Counted from the stretch's first letter, positions 22,885-35,538 are shown. The stretch: DNA of 64,000 bases from Valencia hispanica (GCA_963556495.2 OY747712.1:8086581-8150580), one strand, 5' to 3'. Notes: a model not told the origin generated them from the sequence alone. Numbers and translations: made by a program.

Positions 22885-23250
22885 ACAAATCAGGGTCAGT
22901 GTGCACTTCAAATCACATCCTCAGAGAAACAGTTGTTACTTCTGACTGCCTGACAGACATTAAGTATGCAATCCATAGTAACTTTCTTCTTAATGCTGCT
23001 TGCAAGTGCTCAAACATTTGGGTCATGGTAGATTGCAAGAAACATGCAGCAGAAAAGCTTTTTGCCATGGCGTTGTCTTGAAGAAAGAAAGTCATGCTAG
23101 TTGGTATTGTGTACTATTTAAATATACGAAGGTTTTCATGGAGTCTGTTTTTAGCAATATTAAAATCCTGAGGTAGTTCACTTTCCAGTCATATAAGATA
23201 ACTCCACCATAATGTGTCGGACATAAGTTAGTTTCAAAATTGGTAACATG

Positions 23251-23336
23251 CGACTCTGGTGGGACTCGAACCCACAACCTTTGAATTACACTTTTTGTCT
23301 AGAAGTCCAATGCGCTGTCCATTGCGCCACAGAGCC
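23251..23336 (-). tRNA. trnar-ucu: tRNA-Arg (UCU)
   Basis: Identical gene body; leader L3, trailer R1 shortened by one base next to G73. Confidence 0.93.
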
Positions 23337-23703
23337 ACAAATCAGGGTCAGTGTGCGGTTCAAATCACATCCTCAGAGAAACAGTTGTTACTTCTGACTG
23401 CCTGACAGACATTAAGTATGCAATCCATAGTAACTTTCTTCTTAATGCTGCTTGCAAGTGCTCAAACATTTGGGTCATGGTAGATTGCAAGAAACATGCA
23501 GCAGAAAAGCTTTTTGCCATGGCGTTGTCTTGAAGAAAGAAAGTCATGCTAGTTGGTAGTGTGTACTATTTAAATATACAAAGGTTTTCACGGAGTCTGT
23601 TTTTAGCAATATAAAAATCCTGAGGTAGTTCACTTTCCAGTCATATAAGATAAGTCCACCATAATGTGTCGGACATAACTTAGCTTGAAAATTGGTAACA
23701 TTG

Positions 23704-23789
23704 CGACTCTGGTGGGACTCGAACCCACAACCTTTGAATTACACTTTTTGTCTAGAAGTCCAATGCGCTGTCCATTGCGCCACAGAGCC
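23704..23789 (-). tRNA. trnar-ucu: tRNA-Arg (UCU)
   Basis: Identical gene body; leader L2, trailer R2. Confidence 0.93.
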
Positions 23790-24156
23790 ACAAATCAGGG
23801 TCAGTGTGCACTTCAAATCACATCCTCAGAGAAACAGTTGTTACTTCTGACTGCCTGACAGACATTAAGTATGCAATCCATAGTAACTTTCTTCTTAATG
23901 CTGCTTGCAAGTGGTCAAACAATTGGGTCATGGTCGATTGCAAGAAACATGCAGCAGAAAAGCTTTTTGCCATGGCTTTGTCTTGAAGAAAGAAAGTCAT
24001 GCTAGTTGGTAGTGTGTACTATTTAAATATACAAAGGTTTTCATGGAGTCTGTTTTTAGCAATATTAAAATCCTGAGGTAGTTCACTTTCCAGTCATATA
24101 AGATAACTCCACGATAATGTGTCTGACATAACTTAGCTTGAAAATATGCAACATCG

Positions 24157-24242
24157 CAACTTTGGTGGGACTCAAACCAACAATCTTTGAATTACCTCTT
24201 TTTATCTAGAATCCAATGCGCTGTCCATTGTGCCACAGAGCC
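24157..24242 (-). pseudogene. tRNA-Arg(UCU) pseudogene, decayed class
   Basis: Decayed class with an additional 1-nt deletion in the anticodon loop (TAGAATCC for TAGAAGTCC). Confidence 0.8.
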
Positions 24243-24608
24243 ACAAATCAGGGTCAGTTGCACTTCAAATCGCATCCTCAGAGAAACAGTTGTTACTTCT
24301 GACTGCCTGACAGACATTAAGTATGCAATCCATAGTAACTTTCTTCTTAATGCTGCTTGCAAGTGCTCAAACATTTGGGTCATGGTAGATTGCAAGAAAC
24401 ATGCAGCAGAAAAGCTTTTTGCCATGGCGTTGTCTTGAAGAAAGAAAGTCATGCTAGTTGGTAGTGTGTACTATTTAAATATACAAAGGTTTTCACGGAG
24501 TCTGTTTTTAGCAATATAAAAATCCTGAGGTAGTTCACTTTCCAGTCATATAAGATAAGTCAACCATAATGTGTCGGACATAACTTAGCTTGAAAATTGG
24601 TAACATTG

Positions 24609-24694
24609 CGACTCTGGTGGACCTCGAACCCACAACCTTTGAATTACACTTTTTTTCTAGAAGTCCAATGCGCTGTCCATTGCGCCACAGAGCC
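24609..24694 (-). tRNA. trnar-ucu: tRNA-Arg (UCU), T-arm and intron variant
   Basis: T arm GTGGG-TTCGAGG-TCCAC still pairs through one G-U and keeps the B box core. Intron GAAAAAAAGTGTA, 13 nt. Leader L1, trailer R2. Probably expressible. Confidence 0.8.
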
Positions 24695-25061
24695 ACAAAT
24701 CAGAGTCAGTGTGCGCTTCAAATCACATCCTCAGAGAAACAGTTGTTACTTCTGACTGCCTGACAGACATTAAGTATGCAATCCATAGTAACTTTCTTCT
24801 TAATGCTGCTTGCAAGTGCTCAAACATTTGGGTCATGGTAGATTGCAAGAAACATGCAGCAGAAAAGCTTTTTGCCATGGCGTTGTCTTGAAGAAAGAAA
24901 GTCATGCTAGTTGGTATTGTGTACTATTTAAATATACGAAGGTTTTCATGGAGTCTGTTTTTAGCAATATTAAAATCCTGAGGTAGTTCACTTTCCAGTC
25001 ATATAAGATAACTCCACCATAATGTGTCGGACATAAGTTAGTTTCAAAATTGGTAACATCG

Positions 25062-25147
25062 CGACTCTGGTGGGACTCGAACCCACAACCTTTGAATTAC
25101 ACTTTTTGTCTAGAAGTCCAATGCGCTGTCCATTGCGCCACAGAGCC
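25062..25147 (-). tRNA. trnar-ucu: tRNA-Arg (UCU)
   Basis: Identical gene body; leader L2, trailer R1. Confidence 0.93.
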
Positions 25148-25514
25148 ACAAATCAGGGTCAGTGTGCACTTCAAATCACATCCTCAGAGAAACAGTTGTT
25201 ACTTCTGACTGCCTGACAGACATTAAGTATGCAATCCAAAGTAACTTTCTTTTTAAAGTTGTTTGGAAGTGGTTAAACAATTGGGTCATGGTAGATTGCA
25301 AGAGACATGCAGCAGAAAAGCTTTTTGCCATGGCGTTGTCTTGAAGAAAGAAAGTCATGCTAGTTGGTATTGTGTACTATTTAAATATACGAAGGTTTTC
25401 ATGGAGTCTGTTTTTAGCAATATTAAAATCCTGAGGTAGTTCACTTTCCAGTCATATAAGATAACTCCACCATAATGTGTCTGACATAACTTAGCTTGAA
25501 AATTGGTAACATTG

Positions 25515-25600
25515 CGACTCTGGTGGGACTCGAACCCACAACCTTTGAATTACACTTTTTGTCTAGAAGTCCAATGCGCTGTCCATTGCGCCACAGAGCC
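25515..25600 (-). tRNA. trnar-ucu: tRNA-Arg (UCU)
   Basis: Identical gene body; leader L1, trailer R2. Confidence 0.93.
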
Positions 25601-25967
25601 ACAAATCAGGGTCAGTGTGCGCTTCAAATCACATCCTCAGAGAAACAGTTGTTACTTCTGACTGCCTGAAAGACATTAAGTATGCAATCCATTGTAACTT
25701 TCTTCTTAATGCTGCTTGGAAGTGCTCAAACATTTGGGTCATGGTAGATTGCAAGAAACATGCAGCAGAAAAGCTTTTTGCCATGGCGTTGTCTTGAAGA
25801 AAGAAAGTCATGCTAGTTGTTAGTGTGTACTATTTAAATATACAAAGGTTTTCATGGAGTCTGTTTTTAGCAATATTAAAATCCTGAGGTAGTTCACTTT
25901 CCAGTCATATAAGATAACTCCACCATAATGTGTCTGACATAACTTAGCTTGAAAATTGGTAACATTG

Positions 25968-26053
25968 CGACTCTGGTGGGACTCGAACCCACAACCTTTG
26001 AATTACACTTTTTGTCTAGAAGTCCAATGCGCTGTCCATTGCGCCACAGAGCC
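25968..26053 (-). tRNA. trnar-ucu: tRNA-Arg (UCU)
   Basis: Identical gene body; leader L1, trailer R2. The monomer block to its left is locally diverged around 25670-25725. Confidence 0.93.
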
Positions 26054-26420
26054 ACAAATCAGGGTCAGTGTGCGCTTCAAATCACATCCTCAGAGAAACA
26101 GTTGTTACTTCTGACTGCCTGACAGACATTAAGTATGCAATCCATAGTAACTTTCTTCTTAATGCTGCTTGCAAGTGCTCAAACATTTGGGTCATGGTAG
26201 ATTGCAAGAAACATGCAGCAGAAAAGCTTTTTGCCATGGCGTTGTCTTGAAGAAAGAAAGTCATGCTAGTTGGTATTGTGTACTATTTAAATATACGAAG
26301 GTTTTCATGGAGTCTGTTTTTAGCAATATTAAAATCCTGAGGTAGTTCACTTTCCAGTCATATAAGATAACTCCACCATAATGTGTCGGACATAAGTTAG
26401 TTTCAAAATTGGTAACATCG

Positions 26421-26506
26421 CGACTCTGGTGGGACTCGAACCCACAACCTTTGAATTACACTTTTTGTCTAGAAGTCCAATGCGCTGTCCATTGCGCCAC
26501 AGAGCC
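26421..26506 (-). tRNA. trnar-ucu: tRNA-Arg (UCU)
   Basis: Identical gene body; leader L1, trailer R1. Confidence 0.93.
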
Positions 26507-26873
26507 ACAAATCAGGGTCAGTGTGCGCTTCAAATCACATCCTCAGAGAAACAGTTGTTACTTCTGACTGCCTGACAGACATTAAGTATGCAATCCATAG
26601 TAACTTTCTTCTTAATGCTGCTTGCAAGTGCTCAAACATTTGGGTCATGGTAGATTGCAAGAAACATGCAGCAGAAAAGCTTTTTGCCATGGCGTTGTCT
26701 TGAAGAAAGAAAGTCATGCTAGTTGTTAGTGTGTACTATTTAAATATACAAAGGTTTTCATGGAGTCTGTTTTTAGCAATATTAAAATCCTGAGGTAGTT
26801 CACTTTCCAGTCATATAAGATAACTCCACCATAATGTGTCGGACATAAGTTAGATTCAAAATTGGTAACATTG

Positions 26874-26959
26874 CGACTTTGGTGGGACTCGAACCCACAA
26901 CCTTTCAATTACACTTTTTGTCTAGAAGTCCAATGCGCTGTCCATTGCGCCACAGAGCC
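26874..26959 (-). tRNA. trnar-ucu: tRNA-Arg (UCU), stem mismatches
   Basis: C5-A68 mismatch in the acceptor stem, and TTCAA to TTGAA in the anticodon stem facing G. A and B boxes are intact, so it may be transcribed but could be unstable. Leader L2. Confidence 0.65.
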
Positions 26960-27326
26960 ACAAATCAGGGTCAGTGTGCACTTCTAATCACATCCTCAGA
27001 GAAACAGTTGTTACTTCTGACTGCCTGACAGACATTAAGTATGCAATCCAAAGTAACTTTCTTTTTAAAGTTGTTTGGAAGTGGTTAAACAATTGGGTCA
27101 TGGTAGATTGCAAGAGACATGCAGCAGAAAAGCTTTTTGCCATGGCGTTGTCTTGAAGAAAGAAAGTCATGCTAGTTGGTATTGTGTACTATTTAAATAT
27201 ACGAAGGTTTTCATGGAGTCTGTTTTTAGCAATATTAAAATCCTGAGGTAGTTCACTTTCCAGTCATATAAGATAACTCCAGCATAATGTGTCTGACATA
27301 ACTTAGCTTGAAAATTGGTAACATTG

Positions 27327-27412
27327 CGACTCTGGTGGGACTCGAACCCACAACCTTTGAATTACACTTTTTGTCTAGAAGTCCAATGCGCTGTCCATTG
27401 CGCCACAGAGCC
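27327..27412 (-). tRNA. trnar-ucu: tRNA-Arg (UCU)
   Basis: Identical gene body; leader L1, trailer R2. Confidence 0.93.
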
Positions 27413-27779
27413 ACAAATCAGGGTCAGTGTGCGCTTCAAATCACATCCTCAGAGAAACAGTTGTTACTTCTGACTGCCTGACAGACATTAAGTATGCAAT
27501 CCATAGTAACTTTCTTCTTAATGCTGCTTGCAAGTGCTCAAACATTTGGGTCATGGTAGATTGCAAGAAACATGCAGCAGAAAAGCTTTTTGCCATGGCG
27601 TTGTCTTGAAGAAAGAAAGTCATGCTAGTTGGTAGTGTGTACTATTTAAATATACAAAGGTTTTCATGGAGTCTGTTTTTAGCAATATTAAAATCCTGAG
27701 GTAGTTCACTTTCCAGTCATATAAGATAACTCCACCATAATGTGTCGGACATAACTTAGCTTGAAAATTGGTAACATCG

Positions 27780-27865
27780 CGACTCTGGTGGGACTCGAAC
27801 CCACAACCTTTGAATTACACTTTTTGTCTAGAAGTCCAATGCGCTGTCCATTGCGCCACAGAGCC
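27780..27865 (-). tRNA. trnar-ucu: tRNA-Arg (UCU)
   Basis: Identical gene body; leader L1 with a 1-nt deletion (CAGGTCAG), trailer R2. Confidence 0.93.
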
Positions 27866-28230
27866 ACAAATCAGGTCAGTGTGCGCTTCAAATCACATCC
27901 TCAGAGAAACAGTTGTTACTTCTGACTGCCTGACAGACATTAAGTATGCAATCCATAGTAACTTTCTTCTTAATGCTGCTTGCAAGTGGCAAACAATTGG
28001 GTCATGGTAGATTGCAAGAAACATGCAGCAGAAAAGCTTTTTGCCATGGCGTTGTCTTGAAGAAAGAAAGTCATGCTAGTTGGTATTGTGTACTATTTAA
28101 ATATACGAAGGTTTTCATGGAGTCTGTTTTTAGCAATATTAAAATCCTGAGGTAGTTCACTTTCCAGTCATATAAGATAACTCCAGCATAATGTGTCTGA
28201 CATAACTTAGCTTGAAAATTGGTAACATTG

Positions 28231-28316
28231 CGACTCTGGTGGGACTCGAACCCACAACCTTTGAATTACACTTTTTGTCTAGAAGTCCAATGCGCTGTCC
28301 ATTGCGCCACAGAGCC
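28231..28316 (-). tRNA. trnar-ucu: tRNA-Arg (UCU)
   Basis: Identical gene body; leader L4, trailer R2. Confidence 0.93.
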
Positions 28317-28683
28317 ACAAATCAGCCACAGTTTACACTTCAAATCACATCCTCAGAGAAACAGTTGTTACGTCTGACTGCCTGACAGACATTAAGTATG
28401 CAATCCAAAGTTACTTTCTTTTTAAAGTTGTTTGGAAGTGGTTAAACAATTGGGTCATGGTAGATTGCAAGAGACATGCAGCAGAAAAGCTTTTTGCCAT
28501 GGCGTTGTCTTGAAGAAAGAAAGTCATGCTAGTTGGTATTGTGTACTATTTAAATATACGAAGGTTTTCATGGAGTCTGTTTTTAGCAATATTAAAATCC
28601 TGAGGTACTTCACTTTCCAGTCATATAAGATAACTCCACCATAATGTGTCTGACATAACTTAGCTTGAAAATTGGTAACATTG

Positions 28684-28769
28684 CGACTCTGGTGGGACTC
28701 GAACCCACAAACTTTGAATTACACTTTTTGTCTAGAAGTCCAATGCGCAGTCCATTGCGCCACAGAGCC
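28684..28769 (-). tRNA. trnar-ucu: tRNA-Arg (UCU), D-arm variant
   Basis: Two changes: GCGCTGTCC to GCGCAGTCC at the D-loop/D-stem junction, and AACCTTTG to AAACTTTG in the variable region. Promoter boxes largely intact. Leader L2, trailer R2. Confidence 0.75.
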
Positions 28770-29136
28770 ACAAATCAGGGTCAGTGTGCACTTCAAATCA
28801 CATCCTCAGAGAAACAGTTGTTACTTCTGACTGCCTGACAGACATTACGTATGCAATCCAAAGTAACTTTCTTTTTAAAGTTGTTTGGAAGTGGTTAAAC
28901 ATTTGGGTCATGGTAGATTGCAAGAGACATGCAGCAGAAAAGCTTTTTGCCATGGCGTTGTCTTGAAGAAAGAAAGTCATGCTAGTTGGTATTGTGTACT
29001 ATTTAAATATACGAAGGTTTTCATGGAGTCTGTTTTTAGCAATATTAAAATCCTGAGGTAGTTCACTTTCCAGTCATATAAGATAACTCCACCATAATGT
29101 GTCGGACATAACTTAGCTTGAAAATTGGTAACATTG

Positions 29137-29222
29137 CGACTCTGGTGGGACTCGAACCCACAACCTTTGAATTACACTTTTTGTCTAGAAGTCCAATGCG
29201 CTGTCCATTGCGCCACAGAGCC
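29137..29222 (-). tRNA. trnar-ucu: tRNA-Arg (UCU)
   Basis: Identical gene body; leader L1, trailer R2. Last gene before the first pair of tRNA-less units. Confidence 0.93.
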
Positions 29223-29450
29223 ACAAATCAGGGTCAGTGTGCGCTTCAAATCACATCCTCAGAGAAACAGTTGTTACTTCTGACTGCCTGACAGACATTA
29301 AGTATGCAATCCATAGTAACTTTCTTCTTAATGCTGCTTGCAAGTGGTCAAACAATTGGGTCATGGTCGATTGCAAGAAACATGCAGCAGAAAAGCTTTT
29401 TGCCATGGCTTGTCTTGAAGAAAGAAAGTCATGCTAGTTGGTAGTGTGTA

Positions 29451-29890
29451 CTTTTAATCTACGAAGGCTTTCGTATATTTAAACACAGTTCTTACGCCTG
29501 ACTGCCTGACAGACATTAAGTATGCAATCCATAGTAACTTTCTTCTTAATGTTGCTTGCAAGTGGTCAAACAATTGGGTCATGGTAGATTGCAAGAAACA
29601 TGGAGCAGAAAAACTTTTTGCCATGGCTTTGTCTTGAAGAAAGAGAGTACTGCTAGTTGGTAGTGTGTACTTCATAATTCTACGAAGGCTTTCATATATT
29701 TAATCACAGTTGTTACGTCTGACTGCCTGACAGACATTAAGTATGCAATCCATAGTAACTTTCTTCTTAATGCTGCTTGCAAGTGGTCAAACAATTGGGT
29801 CATGGTCGATTGCAAGAAACATGCAGCAGAAAAGCTTTTTGCCATGGCTTTGTCTTGAAGAAAGAAAGTCATGCTAGTTGGTAGTGTGTA
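29451..29890. repeat. Pair of tRNA-less short units (about 221 bp each)
   Basis: After GTAGTGTGTAC the usual TATTTAAATA is replaced by a TTTAATCTACGAAGGCTTTC-type linker that runs straight into CACAGTT and the next TGACTGCCTGACAGAC block. The tRNA and about 230 bp around it are absent. The linker contains a small hairpin, TACGAA-GGCT-TTCGTA. Confidence 0.85.
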
Positions 29891-30028
29891 CTATTTAAAT
29901 ATACAAAGGTTTTCATGGAGTCTGTTTTTAGCAATATTAAAATCCTGAGGTAGTTCACTTTCCAGTCATATAAGATAACTCCACGATAATGTGTCTGACA
30001 TAACTTAGCTTGAAAATATGCAACATCG

Positions 30029-30115
30029 CAACTTTGGTGGGACTCAAACCAACAATCTTTGAATTACCTCTTTTTATCTAGAAGTCCAATGCGCTGTCCA
30101 TTGTGCCACAGAGCC
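30029..30115 (-). pseudogene. tRNA-Arg(UCU) pseudogene, decayed class
   Basis: Same decayed sequence as 17652-17738, directly after a short-unit pair. Confidence 0.8.
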
Positions 30116-30482
30116 ACAAATCAGGGTCAGTTTGCACTTCAAATCGCATCCTCAGAGAAACAGTTGTTACTTCTGACTGCCTGACAGACGTTAAGTATGC
30201 CATCCATAGTAACTTTCTTCTTAATGCTGCTTGCAAGTGGGCAAACAATTGGGTCATGGTAGATTGCAAGAAACATGCAGCAGAAAAGCTTTTTGCCATG
30301 GCGTTGTCTTGAAGAAAGAAAGTCATGCTAGTTGGTATTGTGTACTATTTAAATATACAAAGGTTTTCATGGAGTCTGTTTTTAGCAATATTAAAATCCT
30401 GAGGTAGTTCACTTTCCAGTCATATAAGATAACTCCACCATAATGTGTCGGACATAAGTTAGTTTCAAAATTGGTAACATCG

Positions 30483-30568
30483 CGACTCTGGTGGGACTCG
30501 AACCCACAACCTTTGAATTACACTTTTTGTCTAGAAGTCCAATGCGCTGTCCATTGCGCCACAGAGCC
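30483..30568 (-). tRNA. trnar-ucu: tRNA-Arg (UCU)
   Basis: Identical gene body; leader L2, trailer R1. Confidence 0.93.
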
Positions 30569-30935
30569 ACAAATCAGGGTCAGTGTGCACTTCAAATCAC
30601 ATCCTCAGAGAAACAGTTGTTACTTCTGACTGCCTGACAGACATTAAGTATGCAATCCATAGTAACTTTCTTCTTAATGCTGCTTGCAAGTGCTCAAACA
30701 TTTGGGTCATGGTAGATTGTAAGAAACATGCAGCAGAAAAGCTTTTTGCCATGGCGTTGTCTTGAAGAAAGAAAGTCATGTTAGTTGGTATTGTGTACTA
30801 TTTAAATATACGAAGGTTTTCATGGAGTCTGTTTTTAGCAATATTAAAATCCTGAGGTACTTCACTTTCCAGTCATATAAGATAACTCCACCATAATGTG
30901 TCGGACATAAGTTAGTTTCAAAATTGGTAACATCG

Positions 30936-31021
30936 CGACTCTGGTGGGACTCGAACCCACAACCTTTGAATTACACTTTTTGTCTAGAAGTCCAATGCGC
31001 TGTCCATTGCGCCACAGAGCC
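30936..31021 (-). tRNA. trnar-ucu: tRNA-Arg (UCU)
   Basis: Identical gene body; leader L2, trailer R1. Confidence 0.93.
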
Positions 31022-31388
31022 ACAAATCAGGGTCAGTGTGCACTTCAAATCACATCCTCAGAGAAACAGTTGTTACTTCTGACTGCCTGACAGACATTAA
31101 GTATGCAATCCAAAGTAACTTTCTTTTTAAAGTTGTTTGGAAGTGGTTAAACAATTGGGTCATGGTAGATTGCAAGAGACATGCAGCAGAAAAGCTTTTT
31201 GCCATGGCGTTGTCTTGAAGAAAGAAAGTCATGCTAGTTGGTATTGTGTACTATTTAAATATACGAAGGTTTTCATGGAGTCTGTTTTTAGCAATATTAA
31301 AATCCTGAGGTAGTTCACTTTCCAGTCATATAAGATAACTCCACCATAATGTGTCTGACATAACTTAGCTTGAAAATTGGTAACATTG

Positions 31389-31474
31389 CGACTCTGGTGG
31401 GACTCGAACCCACAACCTTTGAATTACACTTTTTGTCTAGAAGTCCAATGCGCTGTCCATTGCGCCACAGAGCC
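31389..31474 (-). tRNA. trnar-ucu: tRNA-Arg (UCU)
   Basis: Identical gene body; leader L3, trailer R2. Confidence 0.93.
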
Positions 31475-31841
31475 ACAAATCAGGGTCAGTGTGCGGTTCA
31501 AATCACATCCTCAGAGAAACAGTTGTTACTTCTGACTGCCTGACAGACATTAAGTATGCAATCCATAGTAACTTTCTTCTTAATGCTGCTTGCAAGTGCT
31601 CAAACATTTGGGTCATGGTAGATTGCAAGAAACATGCAGCAGAAAAGCTTTTTGCCATGGCGTTGTCTTGAAGAAAGAAAGTCATGCTAGTTGGTAGTGT
31701 GTACTATTTAAATATACAAAGGTTTTCACGGAGTCTGTTTTTAGCAATATAAAAATCCTGAGGTAGTTCACTTTCCAGTCATATAAGATAAGTCCACCAT
31801 AATGTGTCGGACATAACTTAGCTTGAAAATTGGTAACATTG

Positions 31842-31927
31842 CGACTCTGGTGGACCTCGAACCCACAACCTTTGAATTACACTTTTTTTCTAGAAGTCCA
31901 ATGCGCTGTCCATTGCGCCACAGAGCC
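31842..31927 (-). tRNA. trnar-ucu: tRNA-Arg (UCU), T-arm and intron variant
   Basis: Same variant as 24609-24694 (TTCGAGG loop, A-rich intron). Leader L1, trailer R2; precedes a short-unit pair. Confidence 0.8.
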
Positions 31928-32156
31928 ACAAATCAGGGTCAGTGTGCGCTTCAAATCACATCCTCAGAGAAACAGTTGTTACTTCTGACTGCCTGACAGA
32001 CATTAAGTATGCAATCCATAGTAACTTTCTTCTTAATGCTGCTTGCAAGTGGTCAAACAATTGGGTCATGGTCGATTGCAAGAAACATGCAGCAGAAAAG
32101 CTTTTTGCCATGGCTTTGTCTTGAAGAAAGAAAGTCATGCTAGTTGGTAGTGTGTA

Positions 32157-32598
32157 CTTTATAATTCTACGAAGGCTTTCGTATATTTAAACACAGTTGT
32201 TACGCCTGACTGCCTGACAGACATTAAGTATGCAATCCATAGTAACTTTCTTCTTAATGTTGCTTGCAAGTGGTCAAACAATTGGGTCATGGTAGATTGC
32301 AAGAAACATGGAGCAGAAAAACTTTTTGCCATGGCTTTGTCTTGAAGAAAGAGAGTACTGCTAGTTGGTAGTGTGTACTTCATAATTCTACGAAGGCTTT
32401 CATATATTTAATCACAGTTGTTACGTCTGACTGCCTGACAGACATTAAGTATGCAATCCATAGTAACTTTCTTCTTAATGCTGCTTGCAAGTGGTCAAAC
32501 AATTGGGTCATGGTCGATTGCAAGAAACATGCAGCAGAAAAGCTTTTTGCCATGGCGTTGTCTTGAAGAAAGAAAGTCATGCTAGTTGGTATTGTGTA
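32157..32598. repeat. Pair of tRNA-less short units
   Basis: Linker TTATAATTCTACGAAGGCTT in place of the tRNA section, twice. The second linker has TTTCATATATTTAATC instead of TTTCGTATATTTAAAC. Near-identical to the pairs at 40829, 52915 and 55143. Confidence 0.85.
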
Positions 32599-32736
32599 CT
32601 ATTTAAATATACGAAGGTTTTCATGGAGTCTGTTTTTAGCAATATTAAAATCCTGAGGTAGTTCACTTTCCAGTCATATAAGATAACTCCACCATAATGT
32701 GTCGGACATAACTTAGCTTGAAAATTGGTAACATCG

Positions 32737-32822
32737 TGACTCTGGTGGGACTCGAACCCACAACCTTTGAATTACACTTTTTGTCTAGAAGTCCAATGCG
32801 CTGTCCATTGCGCCACAGAGCC
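32737..32822 (-). tRNA. trnar-ucu: tRNA-Arg (UCU), A73
   Basis: Only the discriminator base differs from the reference copy (A instead of G). Trailer R2, unlike most A73 copies; leader is L1 minus one base. Confidence 0.9.
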
Positions 32823-33188
32823 ACAAATCAGGGTCAGTGTGCGTTCAAATCACATCCTCAGAGAAACAGTTGTTACTTCTGACTGCCTGACAGACATTAA
32901 GTATGCAATCCATAGTAACTTTCTTCTTAATGCTGCTTGCAAGTGCTCAAACATTTGGGTCATGGTAGATTGCAAGAAACATGCAGCAGAAAAGCTTTTT
33001 GCCATGGCGTTGTCTTGAAGAAAGAAAGTCATGCTAGTTGTTAGTGTGTACTATTTAAATATACAAAGGTTTTCATGGAGTCTGTTTTTAGCAATATTAA
33101 AATCCTGAGGTAGTTCACTTTCCAGTCATATAAGATAACTCCACCATAATGTGTCGGACATAAGTTAGATTCAAAATTGGTAACATCG

Positions 33189-33274
33189 CGACTCTGGTGG
33201 GACTCGAACCCACAACCTTTGAATTACACTTTTTGTCTAGAAGTCCAATGCGCTGTCCATTGCGCCACAGAGCC
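33189..33274 (-). tRNA. trnar-ucu: tRNA-Arg (UCU)
   Basis: Identical gene body; leader L2, trailer R1 with AGATTC for AGTTTC. Confidence 0.93.
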
Positions 33275-33641
33275 ACAAATCAGGGTCAGTGTGCACTTCA
33301 AATCACATCCTCAGAGAAACAGTTGTTACTTCTGACTGCCTGACAGACATTAAGTATGCAATCCATAGTAACTTTCTTCTTAATGCTGCTTGCAAGTGGT
33401 CAAACAATTGGGTCATGGTAGATTGCAAGAAACATGCAGCAGAAAAGCTTTTTGCCATGGCGTTGTCTTGAAGAAAGAAAGTCATGCTAGTTGGTATTGT
33501 GTACTATTTAAATATACGAAGGTTTTCATGGAGTCTGTTTTTAGCAATATTAAAATCCTGAGGTAGTTCACTTTCCAGTCATATAAGATAACTCCACCAT
33601 AATGTGTCTGACATAACTTAGCTTGAAAATTGGTAACATCG

Positions 33642-33727
33642 CGACTTTGGTGGGACTCGAACCCACAACCTTTGAATTACACTTTTTGTCTAGAAGTCCA
33701 ATGCGCTGTCCATTGCGCCACAGAGCC
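33642..33727 (-). tRNA. trnar-ucu: tRNA-Arg (UCU), acceptor mismatch
   Basis: One change giving a C5-A68 mismatch; all else as the reference. Leader L2, trailer R2. Confidence 0.8.
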
Positions 33728-34094
33728 ACAAATCAGGGTCAGTGTGCACTTCAAATCACATCCTCAGAGAAACAGTTGTTACTTCTGACTGCCTGACAGA
33801 CATTAAGTATGCAATCCATAGTAACTTTCTTCTTAATGCTGCTTGCAAGTGCTCAAACATTTGGGTCATGGTAGATTGCAAGAAACATGCAGCAGAAAAG
33901 CTTTTTGCCATGGCGTTGTCTTGAAGAAAGAAAGTCATGCTAGTTGGTATTGTGTACTATTTAAATATACGAAGGTTTTCATGGAGTCTGTTTTTAGCAA
34001 TATTAAAATCCTGAGGTAGTTCACTTTCCAGTCATATAAGATAACTCCACCATAATGTGTCGGACATAAGTTAGTTTCAAAATTGGTAACATCG

Positions 34095-34180
34095 CGACTC
34101 TGGTGGGACTCGAACCCACAACCTTTGAATTACACTTTTTGTCTAGAAGTCCAATGCGCTGTCCATTGCGCCACAGAGCC
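34095..34180 (-). tRNA. trnar-ucu: tRNA-Arg (UCU)
   Basis: Identical gene body; leader L1 with the CAAGGTCAG form shared with 18895-18980, trailer R1. Confidence 0.93.
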
Positions 34181-34547
34181 ACAAATCAAGGTCAGTGTGC
34201 GCTTCAAATCACATCCTCAGAGAAACAGTTGTTACTTCTGACTGCCTGACAGACATTAAGTATGCAATCCATAGTAACTTTCTTCTTAATGCTGCTTGCA
34301 AGTGCTCAAACATTTGGGTCATGGTAGATTGCAAGAAACATGCAGCAGAAAAGCTTTTTGCCATGGCGTTGTCTTGAAGAAAGAAAGTCATGCTAGTTGG
34401 TATTGTGTACTATTTAAATATACAAAGGTTTTCATGGAGTCTGTTTTTAGCAATATTAAAATCCTGAGGTACTTCACTTTCCAGTCATATAAGATAACTC
34501 CACCATAATGTGTCTGACATAACTTAGCTTGAAAATTGGTAACATCG

Positions 34548-34633
34548 CGACTTTGGTGGGACTCGAAACCACAAACTTTGAATTACACTTTTTGTCTAGA
34601 AGTCCAATGCGCAGTCCATTGCGCCACAGAGCC
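34548..34633 (-). pseudogene. tRNA-Arg(UCU) variant, T stem broken
   Basis: CGAAACCAC breaks one T-stem pair, CTTTGG breaks an acceptor pair, and the D arm has the GCGCAGTCC change. The same combination recurs at 57083. Confidence 0.65.
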
Positions 34634-35000
34634 ACAAATCAGGGTCAGTGTGCACTTCAAATCACATCCTCAGAGAAACAGTTGTTACTTCTGACTGCCT
34701 GACAGACATTAAGTATGCAATCCATAGTAACCTTCTTCTTAATGCTGCTTGCAAGTGGGCAAACAATTGGGTCATGGTAGATTGCAAGAAACATGCAGCA
34801 GAAAAGCTTTTTGCCATGGCGTTGTCTTGAAGAAAGAAAGTCATGCTAGTTGGTATTGTGTACTATTTAAATATACGAAGGTTTTCATGGAGTCTGTTTT
34901 TAGCAATATTAAAATCCTGAGGTAGTTCACTTTCCAGTCATATAAGATAACTCCAGCATAATGTGTCTGACATAACTTAGCTTGAAAATTGGTAACATTG

Positions 35001-35086
35001 CGACTCTGGTGGGACTCGAACCCACAACCTTTGAATTACACTTTTTGTCTAGAAGTCCAATGCGCTGTCCATTGCGCCACAGAGCC
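35001..35086 (-). tRNA. trnar-ucu: tRNA-Arg (UCU)
   Basis: Identical gene body; leader L1, trailer R2. Confidence 0.93.
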
Positions 35087-35452
35087 ACAAATCAGGGTCA
35101 GTGTGCGCTTCAAATCACATCCTCAGAGAAACAGTTGTTACTTCTGACTGCCTGACAGACATTAAGTATGCAATCCATAGTAACTTTCTTCTTAATGCTG
35201 CTTGCAAGTGCTCAAACATTTGGGTCATGGTAGATTGCAAGAAACATGCAGCAGAAAAGCTTTTTGCCATGGCGTTGTCTTGAAGAAAGAAAGTCATGCT
35301 AGTTGGTATTGTGTACTATTTAAATATACGAAGGTTTTCACGGAGTCTGTTTTTAGCAATATTAAAATCCTGAGGTAGTTCACTTTCCAGTCATATAAGA
35401 TAACTCCACCATAATGTGTCGGACATAAGTTAGTTTCAAAATTGGTAACATC

Positions 35453-35538
35453 CGACTCTGGTGGGACTCGAACCCACAACCTTTGAATTACACTTTTTGT
35501 CTAGAAGTCCAATGCGCTGTCCATTGCGCCACAGAGCC
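35453..35538 (-). tRNA. trnar-ucu: tRNA-Arg (UCU)
   Basis: Identical gene body; leader L2, trailer R1 with a one-base loss next to G73. Confidence 0.92.
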